Translations under genes and position numbers: made by a program
Shown here: one piece after another, positions 42,605 to 51,333 of the stretch
Layout: each line of letters opens with the position of its first letter
How positions within the stretch are numbered: the stretch's first letter is position 1
DNA from: an uncultured Eubacteriales bacterium
GTDB taxonomy: Bacteria > Bacillota > Clostridia > Oscillospirales > Oscillospiraceae
DNA: 64,000 bases
Assembly: GCA_900545515.1 (NCBI GenBank)
Contig: UQZA01000012.1
Span: 1 to 64,000, forward strand
Reading direction: 5' to 3'
The notes under the pieces: generated by a model
Told to the model about the DNA's origin: nothing
The model's input: the letters and a program-made list of their open reading frames with translations, nothing else
The model's database searches: none

Positions 42605-43593
42605 GAATTCACCTCCTTGATTTGGGGGTCCACCACACCGTACAGCAGGTTGGCAATCAGATTGCCTGTGCAGACGAACAGGGTGGAGAAGAGGGTGATG
42701 CCCAAAAGCAGAGGCACGTCGGAGTTCAGCCCCGCTGCCGCCACAGCAGAGCCCAGGCCTGGGTAGGAAAACACCGTCTCGGCCAGCACGGAACCGCCAA
42801 AGAGCTCGGCAAAGGAGGCAAACTGCAAGGTGAGGGCAGGCAGGAGGATGTTCCGAAGACCGTGCCGCCTCAGGATGGTCCCGGCGCTCTCGCCTCTGGC
42901 CCGGGCAAAGAGGACGTATTCGCTCTCCAGCACATCTACCAGCTTCTGCCGGGTGTGGAGGGCAATGTTCGCAAAGGACATGAGGCTCAGGGTGAGGGCG
43001 GGCAAGATCAGGTGGTGGAGCCGCTGCCAGAGGGTTACCTCGCTGTTGAGGACGCCAATGGGGGTGGAAAAGCCCAGGGGAAACCAGCCCAGCCCCACGG
43101 AGAACACCAGCAGGAACACCAGTCCCAGCCAGAAGGTGGGGACGCTGCTGAGGATGTAGCAAAGCTTTTTCAAAATCCGGTCCGGAAGCCGGTCCCGGGT
43201 CATGCCCATGGCGCAGCCCAGACCAAAGCCTATGAGGCCGGAAAACAGCCAGGCGCAGAGCATCAGCGCCAGAGAATTGACAAACCGCTCCCCAATGATG
43301 TCCAAAACAGGGCGGCGGTATAGGAGAGACTGCCCGAAATCCCCCCGTACCAGAGCCTTCAGCCAGGTGATGTATCGCTCCACCGGCGGGGCGTTCACCC
43401 CCCAGTATTCCTCCAGCTGCTGCCGCTGCTCCGCAGAAACGCCCCCGGCGCCCAGTACATATTGTTGCACCGGGTCCACGGGGGACAGGCTCACAAGGGC
43501 AAAGGCAATGATGCTGACTGCCAGCAGCAGCAAAAGCGTTTTGCAGCCATACCGCAAAAAAATCCGGCCAAAACGGCCAACCATTCCGGTCAT
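42601..43593 (-). CDS. ABC importer permease (OppB/DppB/NikB-type)
   Basis: 330 residues, six predicted helices. The N-terminal LLLLAVSIIAFALVSLSPVDPVQ motif is followed by an extracytoplasmic segment (EYWGVNAPPVERYITWLKALVRGDFGQSLLYRRPV) and the EAA loop SVLAETVFSYPGLGSAV. First membrane gene of the operon, 271 bases after the substrate-binding protein gene; that gap contains repeat DNA. Confidence 0.92.
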   Translation of the reverse strand: MTGMVGRFGRIFLRYGCKTLLLLLAVSIIAFALVSLSPVDPVQQYVLGAGGVSAEQRQQLEEYWGVNAPPVERYITWLKALVRGDFGQSLLYRRPVLDIIGERFVNSLALMLCAWLFSGLIGFGLGCAMGMTRDRLPDRILKKLCYILSSVPTFWLGLVFLLVFSVGLGWFPLGFSTPIGVLNSEVTLWQRLHHLILPALTLSLMSFANIALHTRQKLVDVLESEYVLFARARGESAGTILRRHGLRNILLPALTLQFASFAELFGGSVLAETVFSYPGLGSAVAAAGLNSDVPLLLGITLFSTLFVCTGNLIANLLYGVVDPQIKEVNS

Positions 43594-43754
43594 AATCCAC
43601 TTCCTTTGTAATCAATAGAGACGTTCCCTCTTTCAGGGAGTACGCACGTTATCAATGTCACCAATTAAGGCTGGCAGAATGCTTTGCACCTGCACTGACG
43701 CGGCAGCGCCCTGCCTTCCCTGGGGGTAGGCGGGAGCTACGGTCCACCCCCGTA

Positions 43755-43773
43755 GGGGCGCACACCGTGCGCC
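43755..43773. repeat. Palindromic intergenic repeat, inverted copy
   Basis: GGGCGCACACCGTGCGCCC, followed by GCCGGG; it faces the copy at 43789-43850, forming a head-to-head pair in the spacer between the importer's binding-protein and permease genes. Confidence 0.65.
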
Positions 43774-43788
43774 CGCCGGGAAATGTGT

Positions 43789-43850
43789 ACGAATTTGCCG
43801 GAAATCTGGAGGAACCGGAAGGTTTCACTGCCGGGCGCACAGTGTGCGCC
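43789..43850 (+). repeat. Palindromic intergenic repeat, forward copy
   Basis: Box CGAATTTGCCGGAAA (43789-43803), about 30 variable bases, then CTGCCGG and the palindrome GGCGCACAGTGTGCGCC (43834-43850). Same order as at 57901 and 62811. Confidence 0.65.
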
Positions 43851-43864
43851 TTAAGGCTGGGGAC

Positions 43865-45463
43865 TCAGGCGGTCCAAGTCCAGTCCTTGAGATTCTTGAG
43901 CAGGGGCATGGAGGCGCCGTGGGGATGGAGCTGCTGGGGGCCGATGTCCAGGCCATCGCGGACGTAGTACACATGCTGTACATTGACAATCCAGACCCAG
44001 GGGCATTGTCCCTTCATGGAGGTACCGGTGGAGCCGTCCCACTGGGCCAGCTTCCAGTTTTGGTAAGCTGTCTCGGTGTCCAGAGCTTCCATGGCGGCCT
44101 CCAGGTAGCTGTCAGTGACCGGGGAGCTGTAGCCCTCGGGGTTGTAGTAGTCGTCCCGCAGCGCATAGCTGCTGTGGTACAGGCAGTAGCTTTCGTAGGG
44201 ATTGGCGGCGCCCCAGCCCATGAGTACCGCGTTGGAGAACATACGCTTGGAAATGTCGTCCCAGCTGGTGCCCTCCACATTCATCTGAATGCCCACGCCC
44301 CGAAGCTGCTCCGCCGCCGCCATAGCCACAGCCTGACGGACGGAATCGCCGCTGCCGTACAGGCAGGTGAACTCTGCCTTGATTCCATCTTTTTCCACGA
44401 TGCCGTCCCCGTCGGTGTCGGCCCAGCCCCCGTCTGCCAGGAGCTTTTTGGCGTATTCCACGTCGGTTTCCAACGCTACCTCCGGGTTGTTCCAGGGCAT
44501 ACCGTCATTTTCCGAGTAGCAGGGGGAGCCAAAACCGTTGAGGGCGGCCTTAGCCACCTGCTGCCGGTCGATGGCATAGGCTATGGCCTGGCGGAGCTCC
44601 AGGCTGCAGGTGACGTTATTGCCAATGGGATAGCCGGATTCTGTGGTTTTCCCGGTGTCCGGCTCCACAGGCAGGGTGAGGCCCCGGTTGTCCACAGAGG
44701 TGACGGCCTTCACGGTGTAACCGGCTACCTGGGCGGTGGCCAGGGTGGCGGCGGTGAGGGCAATGTCTGCTTGCCCTGCCCGGACAGCAGCCAGGGCGGC
44801 GTCCTCATCCTGGAACACGATGGTCACCTTCCGGATGGCGGGAACCTTGCCGTAGTAATCCTCGTTGGCCTCCAGAATCAGTTGCTCCTGCTTGTTCCAT
44901 TGGACGAACTTGTAGGGACCGGAGCCCACAGGGTTTACCCCGTAGTCCGGGCCATAGGCGTGCTCCGGCACAATGCCCACGGTGGCAATGGTATTGAGGA
45001 AGGAAGAGGTGGGCTTGCTGAGGTTAAACACCACCGTGGTGCTGTCCACAGCCTCCGCCTTGTCCATAAAGGTCAGGTCCAGGGAGGACTGACTCTCCTT
45101 AGCCGTATTAAAGGTAAAGGCCACGTCCTGGGCAGTGACCGGCTGGCCGTCGGTGAACTTGGCGTTATCCCGGAGGGTAAAGGTCCAGGTGAGGCCGTTG
45201 TCGGACAGGGTATAGTTGGTAGCCAGGTCGTTGACAAATGCCATATCATAGTCATACGCCACCAGGGTACTTTGAACCAGGGGCGTGGTGCCGTGGCCCC
45301 AGCCCTGGCAGGGGTCCAGGCTGTCCGGCTCGCTGGAGATGGAGATGACCACCTCGTCCTGCTTTGCTCCGCTGTCCGGCTCTGTGGCCTGGGGGGCGCA
45401 GCCGGCGAGCAGGGACGCGCCGGTGAGCAGGGCCAGCGCAAGAGAAAGTACAGCTTTTTTCAT
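43865..45463 (-). CDS. Extracellular solute-binding lipoprotein, family 5
   Basis: 532 residues. Signal peptide with lipobox LAGC (Cys22). The mature protein is a family 5 binding protein (peptide, nickel or opine type), shown by the start of the mature fold EVVISISSEPDSLDPCQGWG, the NPVGSGPYKFVQW strand and the LRQAIAYAIDRQQVA helix. It captures substrate for the downstream permeases and ATPases. The substrate is not evident: nickel, peptide or a metallophore are all possible. ATG 45463 follows AGGAGG. Confidence 0.9.
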   Translation of the reverse strand: MKKAVLSLALALLTGASLLAGCAPQATEPDSGAKQDEVVISISSEPDSLDPCQGWGHGTTPLVQSTLVAYDYDMAFVNDLATNYTLSDNGLTWTFTLRDNAKFTDGQPVTAQDVAFTFNTAKESQSSLDLTFMDKAEAVDSTTVVFNLSKPTSSFLNTIATVGIVPEHAYGPDYGVNPVGSGPYKFVQWNKQEQLILEANEDYYGKVPAIRKVTIVFQDEDAALAAVRAGQADIALTAATLATAQVAGYTVKAVTSVDNRGLTLPVEPDTGKTTESGYPIGNNVTCSLELRQAIAYAIDRQQVAKAALNGFGSPCYSENDGMPWNNPEVALETDVEYAKKLLADGGWADTDGDGIVEKDGIKAEFTCLYGSGDSVRQAVAMAAAEQLRGVGIQMNVEGTSWDDISKRMFSNAVLMGWGAANPYESYCLYHSSYALRDDYYNPEGYSSPVTDSYLEAAMEALDTETAYQNWKLAQWDGSTGTSMKGQCPWVWIVNVQHVYYVRDGLDIGPQQLHPHGASMPLLKNLKDWTWTA

Positions 45464-45507
45464 ATTTGTTTTTTCCTCCTATTTTGCTGCCTTTTGTCGT
45501 CTCTGCT

Positions 45508-45536
45508 AGTATATCTGACGGTGCTGCACCGCGCAA
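45508..45536 (-). promoter_or_regulatory. Promoter of the importer operon with palindrome in the spacer
   Basis: Minus-strand -35 TTGCGC (45531-45536), -10 TATACT (45508-45513), spacer 17. The spacer holds GGTGC-T-GCACC (45520-45530), well placed for a repressor. Confidence 0.6.
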
Positions 45537-45549
45537 GCCCCCCTGGGGG

Positions 45550-46548
45550 TTATAAACTTTTCCAGGTTTTGCTCCCGTTTTGCACTCGGATTTGCTGTCC
45601 TGTGACGAGGGGATAGGACACAAGACGGGTTCCCTCCAGGCTTTCCCCGTGGAGGTCCACGGCGGTAATCTGATGGTTGCCGTAGGTGGTGTAGTAGTAA
45701 ATGCCACGATCCGTGTTGCAGCAGGAGGAGTAGACGGTGATTTCGTACTGGTCTTCGCCCAGACGCACGCAGCCCCGGGACTGGGCCACGGAGCCAAGAA
45801 TGTGGAAAAACTGGCTGACGCTTTCGGCCTCTGAAGGTCCGGAGACGGCGTTGAGCCGGGTGAAGGCCGCCCGCACGAACCGGGACACGGAGGAGAGGTC
45901 CCCTGGCAGGCCCAGAGCCCCCATGCCCTTACAGTAGGTGGTGAGGTCCAGCTGGGAGGAAAAGTGGTTTTCCGGCTCCCAGGGGGTGAGATTCAAGTAA
46001 TTGGACAGATTGGTCATCTGATAGTCAAAGGGCGGGTTGTTGGTCAGAACCTCTGCCGGATTGTCATAGACCTGCAGGCCCTCTTTGACGGACTCCACAG
46101 TGATGGAGCCGCTCCGGTCTGAGATCATCCAGTGCAAAGGCGCCAGGGGAAGCTCCGGACGAAAGGGAACGCCCCAGAGGTTGAGGCGGTCCAGCAGAAC
46201 CCGGGCCTCGGCAACGGTGGCGCACCGGCCCAGGACCCAGGGGATGAATTCAAAGGGAGTGACGTTGTCCCGACCTGGCTCCTCCGGCCGGTACACGGCG
46301 TTGCCGGGGAAGTTGAGCCCCGCCATGCTGAGCCCGGCCTCATTGGTGGCATCGTAATACAGCGGGTAGTCTCCCAGTACATAGGCCATGCCGATCATGG
46401 CATAGTGCCGGTCCAGAGTCCCCATCTGCCGGAACCGGAGGGGGTAGCGCCTGGGCGTGATGGTGACGGTTTCCTGATAGACATAATCGAGATCCAGGTT
46501 CCGGCCAAAATAGTGGTCCTTCGTCTGATAGGTGATGGCAGTACACAT
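45550..46548 (-). CDS. bsh: Choloylglycine hydrolase / bile salt hydrolase
   Basis: 332 residues. An N-terminal nucleophile hydrolase with Cys2 (MCTAI) exposed after Met removal. Other catalytic residues are visible: Arg/Asp in GRNLDLDY, Asn in GLNFPGNAVY, Asn in LTNNPPFDYQ and Arg in SSVSRFVRAAF. This set fits bile salt hydrolases, which deconjugate glycine- or taurine-linked bile acids, though penicillin V acylases and N-acylhomoserine lactone acylases share the fold. A gut habitat is implied. ATG 46548 follows AGGAGG. Confidence 0.9.
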   Translation of the reverse strand: MCTAITYQTKDHYFGRNLDLDYVYQETVTITPRRYPLRFRQMGTLDRHYAMIGMAYVLGDYPLYYDATNEAGLSMAGLNFPGNAVYRPEEPGRDNVTPFEFIPWVLGRCATVAEARVLLDRLNLWGVPFRPELPLAPLHWMISDRSGSITVESVKEGLQVYDNPAEVLTNNPPFDYQMTNLSNYLNLTPWEPENHFSSQLDLTTYCKGMGALGLPGDLSSVSRFVRAAFTRLNAVSGPSEAESVSQFFHILGSVAQSRGCVRLGEDQYEITVYSSCCNTDRGIYYYTTYGNHQITAVDLHGESLEGTRLVSYPLVTGQQIRVQNGSKTWKSL

Positions 46549-46653
46549 AAAAACCTCCTGAATGAATGCTCCCGGCTTCCGGGGAGAAGTGTCACCTCTA
46601 TCTATTATCCCTCTCTTTTACACATGAATGCCTCAGGGCAATGGCATTTGCTT

Positions 46654-46684
46654 GGAAACAGCCCATAACGACAGGGCTGTTTCC
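46654..46684 (+). promoter_or_regulatory. Perfect inverted repeat just upstream of regulator 2
   Basis: GGAAACAGCCC (46654-46664) and GGGCTGTTTCC (46674-46684). It lies 23 bases ahead of the start codon and is not followed by a T-run on either strand, so it is more likely an operator or a translation-controlling hairpin than a terminator. Confidence 0.5.
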
Positions 46685-46707
46685 AGAAAGCATGTAAGGC
46701 AGGCCTA

Positions 46708-48060
46708 ATGTCACAGAAGACCAGCGTCTTCAATCTGGAACAGCTGATGGATTATTTGGGCTCCGAGACCTTCGTCGGCGTGACCAGTGCGGGCTATGAG
46801 CCGTATAAAGACCAGAGCGGAGAGCTGCGGGACACCGAGCGATTCCTGCTGCTGGATGACAAGGGCTTTGTGTGGAGCCTGTGGGTCTACGAGACAGAGG
46901 AAGGGTTCGGCGCCGAGGCAGCCTATTCCCAGAGTGATTTGGCTCAATATGGCCTGTTCTTCCCGGAAGGTGAGACCTTGGAGGTTCAGATATATCGGGA
47001 ACCCTGTTGGCTGCTGGAAGCGGCGGAATTGGTATACGGTCTGGTAAACCGTATCCCAGCCGGGAAACTGACGGTTCCCGGACAGTATTGCATCCCGCCG
47101 GATGAGCTCCGGAAAATTCAGGAGGAGGCCTGTGCCGGGCTGGATTTGGAGGATGAGCTGCTGCGGCTTTACTTCCGGGGGACGGCCCTGGAGGGAGTGA
47201 GCGGACGCAAGTTCTGCCTGGGCTGTGCGTTGCTCTATGTCTCCTTTGACTTGGCTCACCCGGAGCCGGAGGAGATGACCAGGTGCCTGAAGGAAACCTG
47301 GTACAAGCTCCGCAGAGAGCAGTACCGGATCAGTGGGATCAACATGTTTTCTCTGGGCCTGGAGCGGGCGAAAGAGCCCAGCTTCCAGACCCTGGCAGAG
47401 GAAATTGGAGACCTGCCGGTGCCGGTGAAGCTTCGGATGCAGATTCTGGAGGTTTTTTCCGCCTATGACGTCCACCTGGACCGGGTTGTGGCGTTGCTTC
47501 GTCCAGTGGCGGAGGCCTTGCCGGCGTTGCTCCGGCCATGGGTGGAGCGGGCGGCCCCGCTGGTGAAGCAGTGGGAGGAATTTTTTGCTGCACATACCCC
47601 CCAGGAGTTTCTGTACCGGCGGGCGCGGGTGCAGGTGGAGGACTGCCAGTTCCTGGATATGGCTTTTCGCTACGTGACTCCCAATCTCTCTCCGGCCATC
47701 ATTTTAAAAGACGAACATGGTTGGCATATCCACATGGGCATTGCGGTGAAGCCGGATCTTACCCCGGTTGCCAAGGCCCAGGAATGGGAGGAGTGGGAGC
47801 TGACGGCCATGCATCTGCTGTCCAGCCCCGCCCGTATGGAGATGCTCCATGCAATGACGGATCGGTATATGAGCGCCCAGGAGCTGGCCCAGGCCCTGAA
47901 CCTGAACTCCGGCACGGTGTTTCGGGATCTGAACAGCATGTACGATGCCCGGCTGCTGTACATCGAAAACCGCAACGGCAGGAATTGCTACCGGACGAAT
48001 TACGGGATGGTCCAGCAGGTGACAGAGCATATTCAGCGGTATCTTTCCGGAAAGGAATAA
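46708..48060 (+). CDS. Winged-helix regulator with N-terminal extension, paralogue 2 of 3
   Basis: 450 residues. Residues 1-90 are an extra N-terminal domain absent from the two paralogues. Residues 90-370 are the shared alpha-rich domain (REPCWLLEAAELVYGLVN, YCIPPDELRKIQEEAC). Residues about 375-445 are the winged helix (LLSSPARMEMLHAMTDRYMSAQELAQALNLNSGTVFRDLNSMYDARLL). It starts after a perfect inverted repeat and is divergent from bsh, so it may regulate bile salt hydrolase (inference). The added domain could sense a different signal. Confidence 0.75.
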   Translation: MSQKTSVFNLEQLMDYLGSETFVGVTSAGYEPYKDQSGELRDTERFLLLDDKGFVWSLWVYETEEGFGAEAAYSQSDLAQYGLFFPEGETLEVQIYREPCWLLEAAELVYGLVNRIPAGKLTVPGQYCIPPDELRKIQEEACAGLDLEDELLRLYFRGTALEGVSGRKFCLGCALLYVSFDLAHPEPEEMTRCLKETWYKLRREQYRISGINMFSLGLERAKEPSFQTLAEEIGDLPVPVKLRMQILEVFSAYDVHLDRVVALLRPVAEALPALLRPWVERAAPLVKQWEEFFAAHTPQEFLYRRARVQVEDCQFLDMAFRYVTPNLSPAIILKDEHGWHIHMGIAVKPDLTPVAKAQEWEEWELTAMHLLSSPARMEMLHAMTDRYMSAQELAQALNLNSGTVFRDLNSMYDARLLYIENRNGRNCYRTNYGMVQQVTEHIQRYLSGKE

Positions 48061-48081
48061 AAGGTTCCGGATATTATGTAC

Positions 48082-48129
48082 AAAAGAGCCTGAAGCTGTG
48101 GCGGCATACCACAGTTTCAGGCTCTTTTT
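48082..48129. terminator. Bidirectional terminator between regulator 2 and the MATE gene
   Basis: AAAAGAGCCTGAA...TTCAGGCTCTTTTT: long stem with CTGTGG/CCACAG inner pairing. The A-run on the left and T-run on the right serve both convergent genes. Confidence 0.88.
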
Positions 48130-48183
48130 GAGGAATTAATTTGAACATCAGTTGGATGTCCGCTCACTTCACAGCATGGATTG

Positions 48184-49557
48184 TCAGGCGGCCTTGGCCT
48201 GCTGCTTGGCCTCCAGCCGGTCAAAATTGTGGAGCCAGTCGGCTTTCAGGAAGTAAACCAGGAAAATCACGGAGCTGATGAACCAGGTCAGGGGATAGGC
48301 GGAGAACACCACCTCAATTTTCGGAATGTAACGGATGACGATGGTGATGTAGGCAATGCGCACCAAACACCAGGAGACCAGCATGGTGAACATAGGCACC
48401 ATGGCCTTGCCTGCGCCCCGCATGATGCCGGCGATGCAGTGGGAGAAGGCCAGCAGGAAGTAGGCGAAGGCCTCCAGCTTGGCCTGACGGGTGCCGAAGT
48501 CCACCACATCGGGGGTGCTGTTAAAGAGCGCAATGAGGTGGGGCCCCAGGAAGAAGATGGCGACGCCCATCAACTCCGCCAGCACCACGGAGCAGAGAAT
48601 GCCGAACCGGACGCCCTTCTTTACCCGGTCGTACTGCCGCGCTCCCAGGTTTTGTCCCACAAAGGTGGACAGGGCCATGGCAAAGCAGGTAATGGGCAGG
48701 AAGGCAAAGCCCTCCACCTTGGAGTAGGAGCCGCAGCCTGCCATAGCGGCGGCTCCAAAGGTGTTGATGTTGGACTGCACCACCAAGTTGGCAAAGGCGA
48801 TGATGGAGTTCTGCACGCCGGAGGGCAGGCCGAAGCGAATCACATTTTTCAGGGTGGGCAAATGGAACCGGATGAGCCGGGGATGAAGCTGGTAAGGGGT
48901 TTCGTACTTGGTCAGCCGGATCAGGCACAGGGCCACGCTGGCGCCCTGAGAGATGGTGGTGGCCAGAGCTGCCGACCAGACGCCCCAGTGGAATCCGCCC
49001 ACAAACAGCAGGTCCAGGACCACGTTCAGAAGGGAGGAGCAAATCAGGTAGAACAGGGGGTGCTTGCTGTCTCCCACAGCCTGAAGGATGCCCACGAAAA
49101 TGTTGTACATAACCACAAAAATGGCGCCGCAGAAGTAGATCCGGAAGTAAATGATGGAGTTGGGCAGCACATTTTCCGGCGTTTTCATCCAGCGTAGAAT
49201 GGTGGGGGTAAAGGCCACGCCCAGTACCGTGAGGACCACGCCTGCCACCAGGCCAAAGGCCACGTCGGTATGTACCGCCAGGGATACGCCCCGCTCGTCC
49301 TTGGCCCCAAAGTATTTGGCAATGACCACGCCGGCGCCCATGGCGATGCCATTAAAAAAGCCCACCATCATGAAAATCAGACTGCCGGACGAGGTCACAG
49401 CGGCCAGAGCCGCCTCGTCCAGAAATCTGCCCACAATCAGGGCGTCGGCCGTGTTGTACATCTGCTGGAAAATGTTGCCCAACAGAATGGGCAGCGCAAA
49501 AAACAGTAATTTTTTCCAAATGACGCCCTCGGTCAGGGCGTTCCGATCCGTTTGCAC
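48184..49557 (-). CDS. MATE-family efflux transporter
   Basis: 457 residues with about 12 predicted membrane helices. NorM/DinF-type features are visible: LLFFALPILLGNIFQQMYNTADALIVGRF in helix 1, and the internally duplicated AALAAVTSSGS-like and AAAMAGCGSYSKVEGF segments. It exports cationic drugs, dyes or metabolites using a sodium or proton gradient. The start is GTG 49557 after AGGAGGGAAC. Its promoter carries a small inverted repeat. Confidence 0.93.
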   Translation of the reverse strand: MQTDRNALTEGVIWKKLLFFALPILLGNIFQQMYNTADALIVGRFLDEAALAAVTSSGSLIFMMVGFFNGIAMGAGVVIAKYFGAKDERGVSLAVHTDVAFGLVAGVVLTVLGVAFTPTILRWMKTPENVLPNSIIYFRIYFCGAIFVVMYNIFVGILQAVGDSKHPLFYLICSSLLNVVLDLLFVGGFHWGVWSAALATTISQGASVALCLIRLTKYETPYQLHPRLIRFHLPTLKNVIRFGLPSGVQNSIIAFANLVVQSNINTFGAAAMAGCGSYSKVEGFAFLPITCFAMALSTFVGQNLGARQYDRVKKGVRFGILCSVVLAELMGVAIFFLGPHLIALFNSTPDVVDFGTRQAKLEAFAYFLLAFSHCIAGIMRGAGKAMVPMFTMLVSWCLVRIAYITIVIRYIPKIEVVFSAYPLTWFISSVIFLVYFLKADWLHNFDRLEAKQQAKAA

Positions 49558-49607
49558 GTCGTTCCCTCCTAAAATTTTAAGTTCCTTTCCTCGCAGGTTT
49601 TCTTTTA

Positions 49608-49636
49608 CCTATAACACACCTGTGTGTAAAAGTCAA
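49608..49636 (-). promoter_or_regulatory. MATE promoter with inverted repeat in the spacer
   Basis: Minus-strand -35 TTGACT (49631-49636), -10 TATAGG (49608-49613), spacer 17, containing ACACAC-2-GTGTGT (about 49615-49628), a possible operator. Confidence 0.5.
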
Positions 49637-49705
49637 GACTCTCCTGGTGGGAAAACAGGACAGAAAAAGGAAATGCTGTAGCCCCGCGTTTGTGGTTTTG
49701 CCGTC

Positions 49706-49733
49706 TTGATTGTGGGGAAAAAGCTGGTATAAT
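49706..49733 (+). promoter_or_regulatory. Promoter of winged-helix regulator 3
   Basis: -35 TTGATT (49706-49711), consensus -10 TATAAT (49728-49733), spacer 16. Confidence 0.65.
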
Positions 49734-49794
49734 GAAAACAACGCCTAAATGGGCACGGTGCCAGGCGAACGCCAAATAAACGAAGGAGTCCCAT

Positions 49795-50886
49795 ATGGAG
49801 CTGAGAATTGAGAGAGAACCCTGTATGCTGTATGAAACGGTGGAGCTGCTCTATGCGTTTGTCAATGACATCCCGGCGGAACGGTTGACGGCAGAAGGGA
49901 CTTATTGTATCCCGGAGGGGGAGCTTGCTGGGATTATGGGGGCTGTATGTGCAAATTTGGACCCCCAAGATCCGGATTTGCACCGGTACTTTGCCCGGCG
50001 ACCCATTTTAGACGAGCCGAACCAGTATACCTGCCTGGCGTTTTGCATGGTGTATGCCCTCGTTGACATGCATGCCCTGGATATTCCCAGCCAGATAGAG
50101 GCCATGTGCGCCAGATGGGAGCGTATGCGCCGGGGTCCCTTTGTCATCCGGGCGATCAACCGCTTCACCATCGATGTGTCCAAACACCCGGAGGGAAAGT
50201 CTGCTTTTTTGGCGGAGGAGCTGAAAAAGCTCCCCATTGAGGAGGACTTTTGCCTGGCCCTGTTGGAGACCTTTTCCGACTACACGTACCGAATGGAGCA
50301 GCTTCGCGGGATGGTGGAGCCAGTGGCCCGGGAGTTGCGGCCTCTGCTGGAGCCTTATGTCTCCAACGCCCAGGGCCTGCAGCAGATGTGGCAGACGTTT
50401 TTTCAGGAGAATACGGTGGAGGATTTTTTGGACAAACGGACCGGGATGGTGCCGGAGCATCCCGTTGACCGTGCGGGATTTGTCCTCAGGTACCTGGATG
50501 TCCACTGTGCGGTGGGCCATGGGTATTCCGAGCAGGACAGCTTTTGGATGCATTTGGGCGTTGCGCTGTTGCCCACCCTGCAGCCTGGCTTTGAACAGGG
50601 CCGCCTCAATGAGCGGGAGTTTGCTGCGTTCCACCTCCTGGGCGATAAAAGCCGGTCGGATATGATCCGGGCTGTGACAAACCGGGCCATGTCCATGCGG
50701 GATCTAACGGCCCAGCTGGGGCTGAATCCGGGCACGATCTTTCGCAACTTGAACAGCCTGACCAATGCAGGCCTCCTGGTCAAGGAGCTCCGGGGCGACC
50801 GGTATTTCTACCGGGCCAATTTCACATTCATTGAGGCAGTGTTCCAGCATATGCTGGATTTTTACCGACAGGGTGAGGGCGACTGA
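49795..50886 (+). CDS. Winged-helix regulator, paralogue 3 of 3
   Basis: 363 residues, co-linear with the 24984 protein from its first residues (MELRIEREPCMLYETVELLYAFVN here, MELQFNRKPCLILEATELLYVFVN there). The C-terminal winged helix reads LLGDKSRSDMIRAVTNRAMSMRDLTAQLGLNPGTIFRNLNSL. Divergent from the MATE gene, so it is a candidate controller of that pump. ATG 49795 follows GAAGGAG. Confidence 0.75.
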   Translation: MELRIEREPCMLYETVELLYAFVNDIPAERLTAEGTYCIPEGELAGIMGAVCANLDPQDPDLHRYFARRPILDEPNQYTCLAFCMVYALVDMHALDIPSQIEAMCARWERMRRGPFVIRAINRFTIDVSKHPEGKSAFLAEELKKLPIEEDFCLALLETFSDYTYRMEQLRGMVEPVARELRPLLEPYVSNAQGLQQMWQTFFQENTVEDFLDKRTGMVPEHPVDRAGFVLRYLDVHCAVGHGYSEQDSFWMHLGVALLPTLQPGFEQGRLNEREFAAFHLLGDKSRSDMIRAVTNRAMSMRDLTAQLGLNPGTIFRNLNSLTNAGLLVKELRGDRYFYRANFTFIEAVFQHMLDFYRQGEGD

Positions 50887-50928
50887 GGAAGCGGCAATCT
50901 GGCGCCTGGGCAGACAATCCAAAATACC

Positions 50929-50959
50929 GGGGGAGCCCTCTCGTGTGGAGGGCTCCCCC
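50929..50959. terminator. Bidirectional terminator after regulator 3
   Basis: GGGGGAGCCCTC (50929-50940) pairs with GAGGGCTCCCCC (50948-50959); lies between two convergent genes and has an A/T-rich flank on the left. Confidence 0.7.
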
Positions 50960-50968
50960 GATGGGTTC

Positions 50969-51133
50969 TTACTGAGCGATTTTGGATGCAGCCTGACAGA
51001 CGGCGTCTTCCACATTGGCAGCTGCCTTGTCAGCCAGCCGCCGGGCGGGATTCTGCCGGGGCATCATAAGGACTGCCACTGCGCCTACCGCAGCGCCCAG
51101 ACCCATGGTAATCGCAAACGAATAGCCTTTCAT
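50969..51133 (-). CDS. Small single-span membrane protein, 54 residues
   Basis: A short frame: MKGYSFAITMGLGAAVGAVA-type hydrophobic glycine-rich helix at about 5-25, then a charged helical tail (RQNPARRLADKAAANVEDAV). ATG 51133 lies 9 bases after AGGAGG; an ATG six bases further upstream is too close to that site. The shape is like small YtxH-type or spore-associated membrane proteins of Firmicutes, but no family is certain. Convergent with regulator 3 and ended by the shared terminator. Confidence 0.65.
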   Translation of the reverse strand: MKGYSFAITMGLGAAVGAVAVLMMPRQNPARRLADKAAANVEDAVCQAASKIAQ

Positions 51134-51333
51134 TTCCATACGCCTCCTTCCGCCCTTAGTATGCGCAGAAGTGGGGGAAAAGAAGCGAATTTTGAAAAAT
51201 TTCCAGAAAATATGACGCAGACTCGCCCCATCGCCTTGAGGGCAGACGAAACCTACGGCCCACCCCCTGCAGCGCCCCTATGCGCTTACCTTCTGTGCAT
51301 GCACATGGTACCACTGGGGCAAGCGCGGACGCC

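Noticed and set aside
43844..45616. Long plus-strand open frame (590 codons)
   Set aside because: Antisense to the solute-binding lipoprotein gene; no domain, no ribosome binding site.
48181..49197. Plus-strand open frame (338 codons)
   Set aside because: Antisense to the MATE transporter; Gln/Gly/His-rich with no recognisable fold.
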